64,000 nt of DNA from Flavipsychrobacter stenotrophus (GTDB taxonomy: Bacteria; Bacteroidota; Bacteroidia; Chitinophagales; Chitinophagaceae), in assembly GCF_002954265.1 (NCBI RefSeq), contig NZ_PPSL01000008.1, forward strand, positions 62,001 to 126,000, given 5' to 3'. Below, one piece after another: positions 36,301-47,000 of the stretch (position 1 is the stretch's first letter; every line of letters starts with the position of its first letter). The notes below the pieces were generated by a model. It was not told the DNA's origin and searched no databases. It was given only the letters and a program-made list of their open reading frames with translations. The position numbers and the translations under genes were made by a program.

Positions 36301-37954
36301 TGTTACTTCAGTATGTGTAGGTGCAACATCTGCGCTGACCGCAACCCCATCAGGTGGAGTGTGGATCAGTACTATGCCATCCATCGGAACAATAAATAGT
36401 ACGGGAGTTGTGACAGGTGTAGCGACAGGTGTAGACACAATCTTATATGTAGTAACAAATACTTGTGGTGCAGACACCGCCCTGGTGCTGATGACAGTTA
36501 TTTCAACACCATCAGCAGGATCGATAACCGGATCCGGATTTGTTTGTTCGGGTAGTACAGCCTCGTTGTCTTCATCTGTTGGCGGTGGCTCATGGAGCAG
36601 CAGCGCTCCCGGCATAATATCTGTAAATAGCAGCGGAATAATAACGGGAGGACTGACAGTGGGCAGCGCTGCAATTATCTCCTATACGGTAACCAACGCT
36701 TGCGGCACTTCGGTAGATACAATGGCTGTTACCGTGAGCGGAACAGGATCGGTAGCACCTATAACCGGCACTGCAGTAGTTTGTGCCGGTGCAACTACAA
36801 TGCTTTTTGAAATTACCACAGGTGGAGTGTGGAGTAGTACATCTCCTTCTGTAGCAACAGTAAACGCTACCGGTATAGTGACAGGAGTATCAGGTGGAAG
36901 TGCCATCATTTCGTACACGATTACAACCAGCTGCGGAACGATTGCTGCTACAAGAATAGTTACTGTTGGTCCTGCACCGGTACCGGGTATAATTTCAGGT
37001 GGTTCAATTGTTTGCGTTGGTGCGCATCTTACGCTTAGTGAATCGGTTGCCGGTGGGGTATGGAGCAGCTATGCACCATTGGTGGCTACGGTGAGTAGTA
37101 GTGGTGTTGTGTTGGGCATTACTACGGGGTCAACTATTATATCCTATACTGTTACCAATAGCTGTGGAAGCGCCTCAGCTATAACTGTTGTTGCTGTATC
37201 TCCAGCGCCTTATGCCGGCACAATAAGCGGCCCGTCTTCAGTATGTGTCGGTAATGCAATTACGTTGACAAGTTCAGTTTTTAGTGGTGTATGGACAAGT
37301 TTACCATCAACTACATTGATCACAAGTAGCTGGGGACTTGCTACAGGTATCTCGCCGGGTAATGCTACAGTTTACTATTCAGTAACCAATAGCTGCGGCA
37401 CTGCTACAGACTCAGTAAGTATCAATGTTATGGCGCCTGCAATTGCGGATAGTGTTACGGTTCCGGCAGGCGTATGCATAGGCGCTACCATTATGCTCGG
37501 CTCATCATCTTACCCGGGTACATGGACTGCTGATACCACTTATGCTAAGGTTACAGCAGGTGGAGCGCTCACAGGTTTAGCATCGGGAATTGCTACAGTG
37601 ACTTACACGATCACCAACGCCTGTAACACGGATACTGCTATAAGGCAGATAACGGTATATACCCCAGCGATATGTGACTCAATAGTGTCGGTAAATATTG
37701 TAGCAAACCAATCAGCTATTACCCTTTACCCTAACCCGACCGTTGGTACATTCATAGTCTTGTTGCCTGAAATGATTGAACCTGCTACTATTGCAGTAAC
37801 CGATATATATGGCCGGGTAGTCATGAGACAGTTTACAGGCATTAATGTCGATCGAAGTATTAAAGTAGATCTCTCTGACTATGCAGCTGGTACTTATTTT
37901 GTCTCAGTAACATCTGGTAAAACAAACTTTAGAGAGAAGTTGGTCAGGCGATAG
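33365..37954 (+). CDS. Giant T9SS cargo protein: SBBP seven-bladed propeller plus eight Big_2-like repeats
   Basis: A 1529-residue exported protein. A signal peptide (about 1-27) leads into a DUF7948-type N-terminal domain (about 30-260, with NLGQV, YPKIDWVVYSKGNSLKYDF and RPGGNPEQIKL). Seven SBBP repeats (about 264-715) follow, each with a W-[SVAG]-[TS]-Y-[YF]-G-G core and a D..GN.[YF]..G strand, enough for a closed seven-bladed propeller. After one Ig-like domain (about 720-820) come eight Big_2-like repeats of about 73 residues, each with a [VF]C[VSA]G and a GGxW[ST]S motif. The end is a type A T9SS sorting domain (ITLYPNPTVGTF, GTYFVSVTSGKTNFREKLV). It is a close paralogue of the N-terminal part of the next protein. 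Confidence 0.87.
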   Translation: MNKVFFLFTRMICVVGICFISSLATAHSKSDVSADKFKLELLFTPNLGQVADMAGAVRPDILFTAHSANTNVYITATGIAYQFSKTNYPEGYDPLVTDINNKDIQAETQTFLLTVQLVGANTHAKVRKEMMTDRKENFYLSNCPDGITNVSTYRKLVYENVYPKIDWVVYSKGNSLKYDFIVRPGGNPEQIKLSINNADDVVISAEGELLMHTRLGTIKEQTPVSFAGSRPIKTGFHKNADGTIGFIVAPFEKNATLIIDPAVTWSTYYGNSALDLFNSIKVDLSGNVFVSGLSASVAGIATSGGFQTTFGGGTGDAVLAKFDASGNPLWVTYYGGAGQETAGSCAVDMSGNTFLTCLTNSTTGIATPGAYQTALSGTASDACLVKFSSSGTRLWATYFGGSGAEYVWGCASDATGNVYVSGTTNSTTGVATSGAYQTVLNGLSDAYVTKFSPSGSILWATYYGGAGTETGNYGNMCAIDASDKLYLAFYTTSTTGISTTGAHQTAFGGGTSDACLVKFDAMGVPLWGTYFGGGGNEAGGFSCTTDSRRNVYLVGVTTSTAGIATPGAFQASNGGGTDGFISKFDSAGNIIWSTYYGGSATDGVAGCTIDNYTANIYVAGNSQSSANISTPDAFQTALAGTSDAFIAKFDSAGSRQWGSYFGGNVTETAFGCAYDGSGSVYMSGFTKSATGVATTGAYQTTFGGASDAFLTKISDLSITTDTSSVTTFCQGDTIDVPFTIVGTFHAGNIFTAELSDASGSFALPVVIGSLIGTISDTITAVVPSGTTPGVNYRIRVTGSIPTVVGANNGIDLTINPLPVVGIISGATSVCSGAAVTLSVGVAGGAWTSGVAGIATVNSSGQVTGVLAGTTLISYTITNSCGIISDTAIMTVNPTPSAGTITGATTFCVGAGGALADTATGGAWISLLTGIATINSSGMVTPVAAGADTILYIVTNGCGTDTASVAIVVNALPAAGVITGVTSVCVGATSALTATPSGGVWISTMPSIGTINSTGVVTGVATGVDTILYVVTNTCGADTALVLMTVISTPSAGSITGSGFVCSGSTASLSSSVGGGSWSSSAPGIISVNSSGIITGGLTVGSAAIISYTVTNACGTSVDTMAVTVSGTGSVAPITGTAVVCAGATTMLFEITTGGVWSSTSPSVATVNATGIVTGVSGGSAIISYTITTSCGTIAATRIVTVGPAPVPGIISGGSIVCVGAHLTLSESVAGGVWSSYAPLVATVSSSGVVLGITTGSTIISYTVTNSCGSASAITVVAVSPAPYAGTISGPSSVCVGNAITLTSSVFSGVWTSLPSTTLITSSWGLATGISPGNATVYYSVTNSCGTATDSVSINVMAPAIADSVTVPAGVCIGATIMLGSSSYPGTWTADTTYAKVTAGGALTGLASGIATVTYTITNACNTDTAIRQITVYTPAICDSIVSVNIVANQSAITLYPNPTVGTFIVLLPEMIEPATIAVTDIYGRVVMRQFTGINVDRSIKVDLSDYAAGTYFVSVTSGKTNFREKLVRR

Positions 37955-38098
37955 ACCAGAGTGTTAGTGATAACACAAACTTCATTTCCCTTTTTGCTAG
38001 AGGTTATGTTCATTTTAATTTTCTTTCCGGCGGATCGTCGGGTCTTTATATATAACAAATATATAACATGCAGTAACTTCCTTGTTAATATCTTTCTC

Positions 38099-41000
38099 AT
38101 GAAAACACTTTCTTTATCTATAATAACCTTTGGGTTGGTGCTGTTGTCTTTTTTATGTAATGCAAAGGGCAATGATCTGTTAGTGGAAAACTATTCACAA
38201 AAATTATTACATCAGCCATTACTTTTTACTGAAAATAGCGGGCAGGCATACGACCAAAGCGGCAAGCTAAGGAATGATGTATTGTTTACAGGCCACAGAG
38301 GAGCCATGAGCTTTTGTTTGACAACCGTGGGTATTGAATATCAGTTTACAAAACTGGTCGGTGACAAAAACAGGAGAAGAAACGTGACTGTAAAAACCCA
38401 TCGTTTTTCGCTGGAACTTGTTGGAGCCTCCAGGACGGCTTCAATAGTTAAACTCGGTAGAAGCAACTATACTGAAAACTTTTTTAGTGGTATGAACAGC
38501 AGTGGCATTACGGGTGTTGCTAGTTTTGAAAAGGTTGTATATCAGAACGTATACCCAAACGTTGACTGGGTGGTGTATAGTGCTGACGGGCATATAAAAT
38601 ATGATTTTGTGGTAAGACCCGGAGGTAATCCCGATCAGATACGGCTAAAAGTAAAAGATGCCTCGAGGGTCAGCATAACAAAAGATGGTGCATTACTAAT
38701 GCAAACGCGTTTGGGTGAGGTAAATGAAGCCCCGCCCAGTAGCTTTGCAAGCGGCCGGAGTATACCAACAAAATTCAGGCTTTATGACAATAATATCATT
38801 GGCTTTGTCATTGCGTCGTACCCTGGTAATGCCACATTGACCATTGATCCAGCTGTAAGCTGGACTACATATTATGGCGGAACCGGTAATGAACAGGCCT
38901 ATGGCTGTGCAACCGATGCATCTGGCAATGTATATCTATCCGGCACTTTAGCTACTAATGCGACGTCGCTGGCATCAGGTGGATACCAGATAACTTACGG
39001 AGGTGGTACTTCTGATGCGTTCCTTATAAAATTCAGGCCTGATGGCACAAGAGCCTGGGCAACTTATTATGGTGGTGCTGGTAATGAAACAACACCGTTG
39101 TGTGCGGTGGACAATTCAGGTAACGTTTATATGTGCGGTGGTACAACTACTACAGTGAGTGCCAGTATTGCAACATCGGGTGCATTTCAGACAGCCATCA
39201 GCGGCACAAGCGATTTGTTTCTGGCTAAGTTCGATGCTTCTGGTGTCCGCCTCTGGTCAACTTATTATGGTGCGAGCGGAGCGGAAGGAACCCCGACATG
39301 CTGCGTCGACGCATCTGGAAATGTATATTTATCCGGTACTACAGGAGCAGTTTCGATCACAAATCCCGGTAATATTGCTAACAACGGGAATCAGAATATA
39401 CCATCGTCCGGAGGTACAGGAAATGATGTTTTCATTGCAAAATTTAATGCCTCCGGCGTTCGTCAGTGGGGTACTTACTTTGGAGGAGTCGGCAATGAAG
39501 TGATCGGTAATCACTCTTGTGCGGTAGACAATTCGGGTAATGTATACCTATGTGGATCAACTCCTTCAACACTTTCCATTGCAACGAGCGGCAGCTATCA
39601 GGCAACCTATGGTGGCGGTACAGGAGACGCCTTTCTTGCTAAATTCAACCCTTCTGGTGGTCCGGGGTCACTTTTATGGTGTACGTATTTTGGTGGCTTG
39701 ATGACTGAAAGCACGGTGAATTGCGCAATGGACAATTCGGGAAATGTGTATCTCGCAGGATCAACAACTTCAACAAATAATATTGCCAGCAGTGCAACGG
39801 TAGCGCAACCTACATATGGTGGAGGCACTTCTGCCGACGCGTTTTTGGCCAAATTTACCACCAGCGGTACGTTGCTCTGGAGCACATATTACGGTGGATC
39901 GTTGGCCGATAATGCCAATGCCTGCGCTACCGCTTCTGATGGCAGCGTATACATATCTGGTAGTACGGCATCTACATCGGCAGTAGCTACCGGTGGTTTC
40001 CAGAACGTAAATGCAGGTTCTACTGACGCTTTAATTGTTAAGTTCAATTCAGCGGGAGCGCTGCAATGGGGTTCTTACCTTGGCGGGCCGGCGGCGGACG
40101 CAGCAAACGGGATTTTTGTAAGTAGTACGGATACAATATTTGTCTGCGGTTTTACTCAGAGCACTTCAGGCATAGCCACATCAAGTGCTTTTCAGGGAGC
40201 GTTCGGAGGGGTTTTAGACCAGTTCTTATCTAAAATATCAGATGGTACAGCAACCGCTCCCATAACAAGTATCACAACCGGTGCCATTTCAGGTACGTTA
40301 TGCGCAAGTGGCGCATCCGTAAGTGTGCCATTTATTGCCACAGGCACCTTTGCGCCCGGCAATATTTTTACTGCACAGCTATCCGATGCTGCCGGTTCCT
40401 TTACCAGCTCATTGATCATAGGCACACTAGCCAGTACCACTTCAGGAGCTATTTCCGCAAATATTCCTGCAGCTACGCCTGCGGGAAGCGGGTATAGAAT
40501 ACGTGTGGTAAATAGTTTAACTATTGGAACTGATAATGGGTCTGATCTTGCGGTGACACCGCTGGCCGGTTCTATTTCAGGGCCACTTACACTTCTGCCC
40601 GGAGAGATCGTAACAGTAATCGTAACTGGTGCCGGCACAGGTGGAGCATGGTCAAGCACTTCTTCTTCGGTAGCATCTATAAACGTATCTTCAGGTGTTC
40701 TTATAGCAGCATCTACTGCTGCTGCATATAGCACCACTGATACATCCACAATTCAATACGCGGTTCCGGTAACCGGTTGTGGAACTGTTAGCTTTACAAC
40801 CAGGGTAACAGTGAAACCCGCATTTACACCACGTAATCTGGTGGTTTACCAGGTTGCCGGTACTACAGAGGCGGCAGGTGCGGTTTCGTTGTTGGAATAT
40901 ACAACTACGGGTTCTTCGGTAAACACTGTAGTGCTTCCGTCGAGCGGTGCCGTTCAAATTACAGCTGGTGCCAGTCGTGTAGTTGAGGGACAAATGTCTC

Positions 41001-44000
41001 TGGACGCCGAGCAAACTCATCTTATTGTGCCAGGATTTGATGCAGCGGCAGGTACTGCCTCTCCACACGGTCAGTTGAGCGCAACATACAAAAGAGAGCT
41101 TTTTACAGTTGACCCGCAAAAAAGCGCTACACTAGCCTATAAGCAAGATGTTTATAACGTAAATGATATTAATGGCGCTACAGCAAATGGTTCAAACTAT
41201 TTTGCATCAGGATCAGGCAGCAATGGTATAACGTTTATGAACACACCGGCAACTGTATACAGCAATAACTTTCTCAGGAATGTTCACATATTCAATGGTC
41301 AACTATATTGTTCAGGTCAATCTCCTGTAGGCATATCTGCAATCGGTTCTGGTATGCCAACTTCATCTGCCTCAGTATCGCTACTTAGTACATCGGGTCT
41401 TACTTTGTCTAGTCCGTACGCCTTCGCGATAAGCCCGGATGGTAACACGCTTTATGTTGCTGATGACGCTGCGGGAATATTCAAATATTCAAACGTGGCC
41501 GGTACGTTTGTTTTCCAATATAAGGTCACTACTACTACTTGCCGTGGACTGACGGTTGATTTTACTACGGTGCCTTTTATACTTTATGCAACAACGGCAA
41601 ATTCGCCTGCCAACTCAGTCATTAAGATCACTGATAACGGTGCAAGTTCTACCATTATTACATTGGCCACTGCAACAAGCACCAATAATTTCCGGGGTGT
41701 TTCATTTACTCCGTCTCCATTTGTTAAGATTAAAGTGACGACGCCTGCTATCTGCTCCGGCAACCTCGACACGGTTATCATTTATGCTAATCCGGGCGCT
41801 ACGGTTACTTATAGCAACGGTATTACTAATTCGTCAGTTACGATCGATGCAACGGGTATGGGGATTGTTAGTGTCTCGCCCACAAGTACAACAACCTATT
41901 CGCTCGTCAGTATTGCTACTTCTGTTGGAACGTTTCTGGCTATAGACAGTGCAACTGTGACAGTTAATCCGGGTGGTGCACCGGCTATTACAACCATACA
42001 TTCGGACCCTACTGTTTGTGCCGGCAACCCACTGCACCTTAATACTGCAATAGCCTCGGGAGCCCTACCTTATACCTATACCTGGACAGGACCCGGATCT
42101 TTTACTACATCGTCTGCATCATCTGCTACAACAAACTCAGTAAATGTAACGTCGATACCGTCGGTGCCAGGGAATCCGGTATATACTCTGTCGGTAGTTG
42201 ATGCCAATGGATGTCGCGCAACCGGCATAAATACGGTAACAACCACAGTTGGCTCGCCGGGTATCTATACTGTAACCGGTACCGGTGGTTATTGTTTGGG
42301 TGGTACGGGCATAATTATTGGGCTTAACGGTTCTCAATCGGGCACAAACTATCAATTGTATAGTGGCGCAACAGCGATAGGTAGTCCGGTTGCGGGCACA
42401 GGTAGTACACTTGCTTTTGCGGCGGTAACAGCTGCCGCCACCTACTCAGTTGCAGGAACAGACGGCGCGTCGGGCTGTAGTATTGGAATGTCTGGCTCAG
42501 CTACTGTTACCATATTGCCGCGTCCTGCTATCTTGTCCATTTCAGGAGAGGGTATTTTATGCGCAGGGTCTGCTTTGCATCTTACCTCTTCTATTTCGGC
42601 AACATCGCCGAGCTATAACTACACATGGAACGGGCCATCGTCTTACAGTAATTCAGCAACCTCAACCTTGCTTTCCAACTCCCTGACCATTACATCGGTA
42701 CCGGCTACGCCAGCTACACAGGTCTATACACTGATAGTTACAGATGCTAATGGCTGTGATGCTACAGGTGTCAATACAGTAACTACTACCGTCAATCCGT
42801 CGCCAAATGCCGGTGCGATATCGGGTGCGGCATCGCTTATACCGGGGCAGATAAGTACGCTAATGTCTTCTGGAGACCCCGGAGGTGTATGGAGTATCAG
42901 TGCCCCTGCCTTTGCTACAGTTAGTCCCGGTGGTGTTATCACGGGGCTTTCGCAAGGTAGTGCAACTACCAGCTATAGTCTGTCAACAGGCAGTTGTTCG
43001 GTATTTGCAACTTTGCCTGTTGTGGTTAGCAATGCTTTTGCAAATGCGAATATTATTGTGCTTAAGCAAAATGGAAATTCGACATCATCTGCAAGTGTGT
43101 CGCTTATTGAATATACAACAAGCGGTGGGGCAATTGGTGCACTCAATTTTCCAACAGCATCGGGTAATGTTAAGCTCACACAGGCACCTGTAGGACATGT
43201 GCAGGAACAAGGATTTATGACACTGGATGCGGAAGGTACGCACATAATTGTTGCTGGTTTTGATACCACAGCGGGTGTTGCGGGTATAACTACTATTCCG
43301 GGGTTAGGTGTTCGTAAAGAGATACTGTCGGTCTTGCCATCTAAAGCCTATTCAAGAGTATCTGTAATACCGGGCACTACCTTGTTTTGTTATGATGATT
43401 ATTCTTCAGCCACTGCATCGGGGAGTATCTATTATGGTGCCGGATGCTCTACGGGTACTCCCACAAGTGCGGGTACACAGTTAATGGGCGCAACCGCCAA
43501 TACTCAGGTGTCAGCTACACCCAACAGCACACGGGTAAACAGCATATTTAATGGTCAGCTATACACCTCGTCTGTTGTGCCCTCGCCTGGTATTTACCAG
43601 GTAGGCACGGGTACTCCTACTGCTGCAGCTACATCAATACTGATTACATCGGGTGGGGGAAGTAGCCCTTATGCTTTTATGATCTCGCCTGATAGTAAAA
43701 CAATGTATGTGGCAGATGACGTTGCGGGTATTCAGAAATTTACTAAAACAGGCGGTACCTATAATTTTTCATATAACGTTACTACCACCGCATGCCGTGG
43801 CCTTACGGCTGATTTTACTGTAGTGCCCTATATAATATATGCTACCACAGCCGCCACACCGGTAAATACAGTGATAAAGGTTGCAGACAACGGCGCGGGG
43901 TCATCTGTCACAACTCTTGCCGCAGGCACCGCTGCAGTTAAATTTAAGGGGGTAGTACTTGCACCTTCATCTAAGGCCGGGATAACCACCAATGCAACTA

Positions 44001-47000
44001 CTTTGTGCTCCGGCAATCCAGACACAGTTACTTTTTATGGTAATCCGGGATCAGTTATCAATTATACCCGGAATGGGGTAGCGGCATCAATAATTATAAA
44101 TAGTACCGGGGGTGGTTTTATTGTAGATACTTTGCCTGTTTCTACTACCTATTCTCTGGTGAGTATTGTTACCTCTTTGGGTACTTTTACTGCGTCAGGT
44201 AGTGTCACCGTAACCGTCAATCCTTCGCCTGTCATCTCTGCGCTTTCAGCTGCGGCGAATGTTTGCGCGGGAAGTGATCTTACACTTGCCTCCACACTTA
44301 GTTCTGGAGCGGCACCCTTTACTTATGTCTGGAGTGGCCCATCGGGTTATTCTTCTTCAATAGTCAGTTCCGCGACCAATTTATCCGTAGTAGTTTCTTC
44401 CGTTTCTGCAACGCCTGCAATCCATGTCTATTTATTGGTCGTTACAGATGTGAATGGTTGTTTTGCAACTGGTACCAATACAGTTACTACAGTAGTGAAC
44501 GTTGCTCCATCATCCGTTACGGCTATAGCATCCGGTATTTCATTATGCACAGGCGCATCGCTGTCTTTAACAGGAACCGCAACCGGTGCAACCAACTATC
44601 ACTGGTATGGGCCGGGTGCGTATGCTGCCGGTGTATTAAATCCACCGTCGCTTTCTGTTTCCATGCTTTCTTCAGGCGTTTATACGCTTTCTGCCGGCAG
44701 TATGTGCGGTACTATTACCGCCACCACGGCACCTGTAACAGTCAATAATTATCCAATAGTTTACAACGTGACCGGTGGTAACGGCTGCAGTGCGGCCGGC
44801 CTTGTTGCCGGTCTTGATGGCTCTCAGACATCTGATGTCAACTATCTTTTAAGAAGATTTCCATCTACTACTGTTGCTACATTCAGTGGTGCCACCGCAC
44901 CAATCTCATTTGCAGCTGTTTCTGTTCCGGGTGTGTATAGGGTAGTGGCTATAGGCCCGGGTGGCTGCCAGTCAGATATGGCGGGAGCAGATACTGTGAA
45001 TCAATCTCCTGCTATTGCTCTGGGAACGATAGGAGGAATATGTCAACCTGCAACTTCCCTACCTGTTAGTTTTAGTGGCGTTGTAGGTAGCCCGTCTGTT
45101 TATATTCTTGATTGGGATACGACAGCTAATGCTGCCGCTTTTACTGATATTGCAGCCACCCCGCTAAGTGGATCATCTATAACATTGGCTATTCCTTCGG
45201 CGGGCATGCCCGGCACATTCAATGGAAATTTAACGGTGTCTGACGGCCTTTGCGGCAGCACCGCTTACCCGGTTAATGTTGCTGTATACACAGATCCTTT
45301 CACGTTGGTTACAGGTATTAATCCGCCATGTTCAGGATATTCAGGTAGTATAGATTTCTCCGGATCGATAGGGACAGTTGTAGAATATTCTATTGATGGT
45401 GGTACTCCAGTGTCATTTACGTTTGCTGGTTCCGCATATTCTCTGTCAACAGGGGTTATGTCGATACCACATACTTATTATTTGATGGGTGCCCACAATC
45501 CTGCCTGCTCTGCAGTACTTTCGGATACTATAACTATAAGCCCAATTCACATGACATGGCTGGGTGCCTCTTCTGACTGGGACGATTCAACCAACTGGTC
45601 GTGTGGTTTTGTACCTGGTGTGTCTGACGATGTGTCGATAGGCACAGCAACTTTCGGGCCTTCGATTGTACTGTCTGGTGCTGCAAGAGATATTCAGTTA
45701 AACCCGGGCTCTGCATTGGTTATTGCCAGTGGCAGTCAGCTAGCGGTAAAAGGCACATTGATCAACAATAGCGCGGTGTCCGGTCAGGGCAAAATAGTAT
45801 TGAATGGCCTGATACCTCAAATGATAAAGGGGAAAGGTAATATTTCCAATCTTGAGCTGGATAATATCGCTGGTGCTACAATAGACACAGGCGCACGTCT
45901 CGTGATCGGTACTACATTATTTGTAACCTCGGGTACACTAACTACTAACGATAGTCTTGAACTCGCATCAGGCGATTCGCTAAGTACGGCAAGGATAGCC
46001 GAATTGCCTCTTTCGGGTAGTTCAATATACGGAAAAGTAAAGGTAGACCAATACGTGCAGGGGCACTTTCGCAGGTATCGCTTCTGGAGTCACCCATTCA
46101 ATTCTTCGCTATCGCTAAGCCAGTTGCAGCGATACATAGATATTACAGGCCCCGGAGGTGCCGGCAATGGATTTACCTCTACATCTAGTAATGCGCCATC
46201 CGCATTCAGGCTAGACCCTTATACAGAGAATGATACCCTGGGTTACGATCCAGGATGGAAGCCATTTACAAAGATCAATTCATCTGCCGCCGACAGCAAT
46301 AAGATAAAGAGATTCCAGGGCATCCGTTTATTTATCAGGGGTACAAAAGGGGAGGGTCTTGGGTATCTGGGGTACTATGGTATGTATGACCCTTCGCCTG
46401 TAGTTGTAAAAATGTCCGGATACATTAATCAGGGATCACAAACGGTCTTTCTGGCACAGGGCTATGCTGATCCTTTACATCAGTCTTTCAACATGATAGG
46501 TAACCCTTACCCATCTCCGGTTGACATTGGTACTGTTCTTTACCATGCTGCACAAACAGGCAATGTACAAGGTGGCGCATTTTATGTCTGGGATCCTACA
46601 TGGGGAGCCGGTGGAAACTTCGTGACAGTACCTATCGGTACTTCAACGCCAATTCCTTATAACATAGGGACCAATACCTGCTTTCAGGTGCGCGCAGCTC
46701 ACAATGGCGACTCACTCAATTTTGTAGAAAGCGATAAGTCAGCTGCATACAATAATTATCTTTTCAAAATGCCTTCAGACTATCTGACGCTCTGCATTTA
46801 CGACAGCAACTATCATATCTGGGATGCCCTTCATTTTCGGTTTGATGATAGTTCGACTGATGCCGAAGACAGTAAGTTTGATGCAGTAAAACAATTGAAT
46901 GCTGATTTTGTATTCTACAGCCTTTCATCTGACAGTCGTAAAATGGCAATAGATGATCGTCCTTTCAGTGCGGGTAAAGTGATACCCCTTGGTATTGCGA

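Noticed and set aside
35737-36615. Long minus-strand open frames antisense to the giant genes (292 codons here; others near 40192-40749)
   Set aside because: They are composed of Val/Thr/Pro-rich shadow translation of the Ala/Gly/Thr/Ser-rich sense strand, with no domain, start context or signal.
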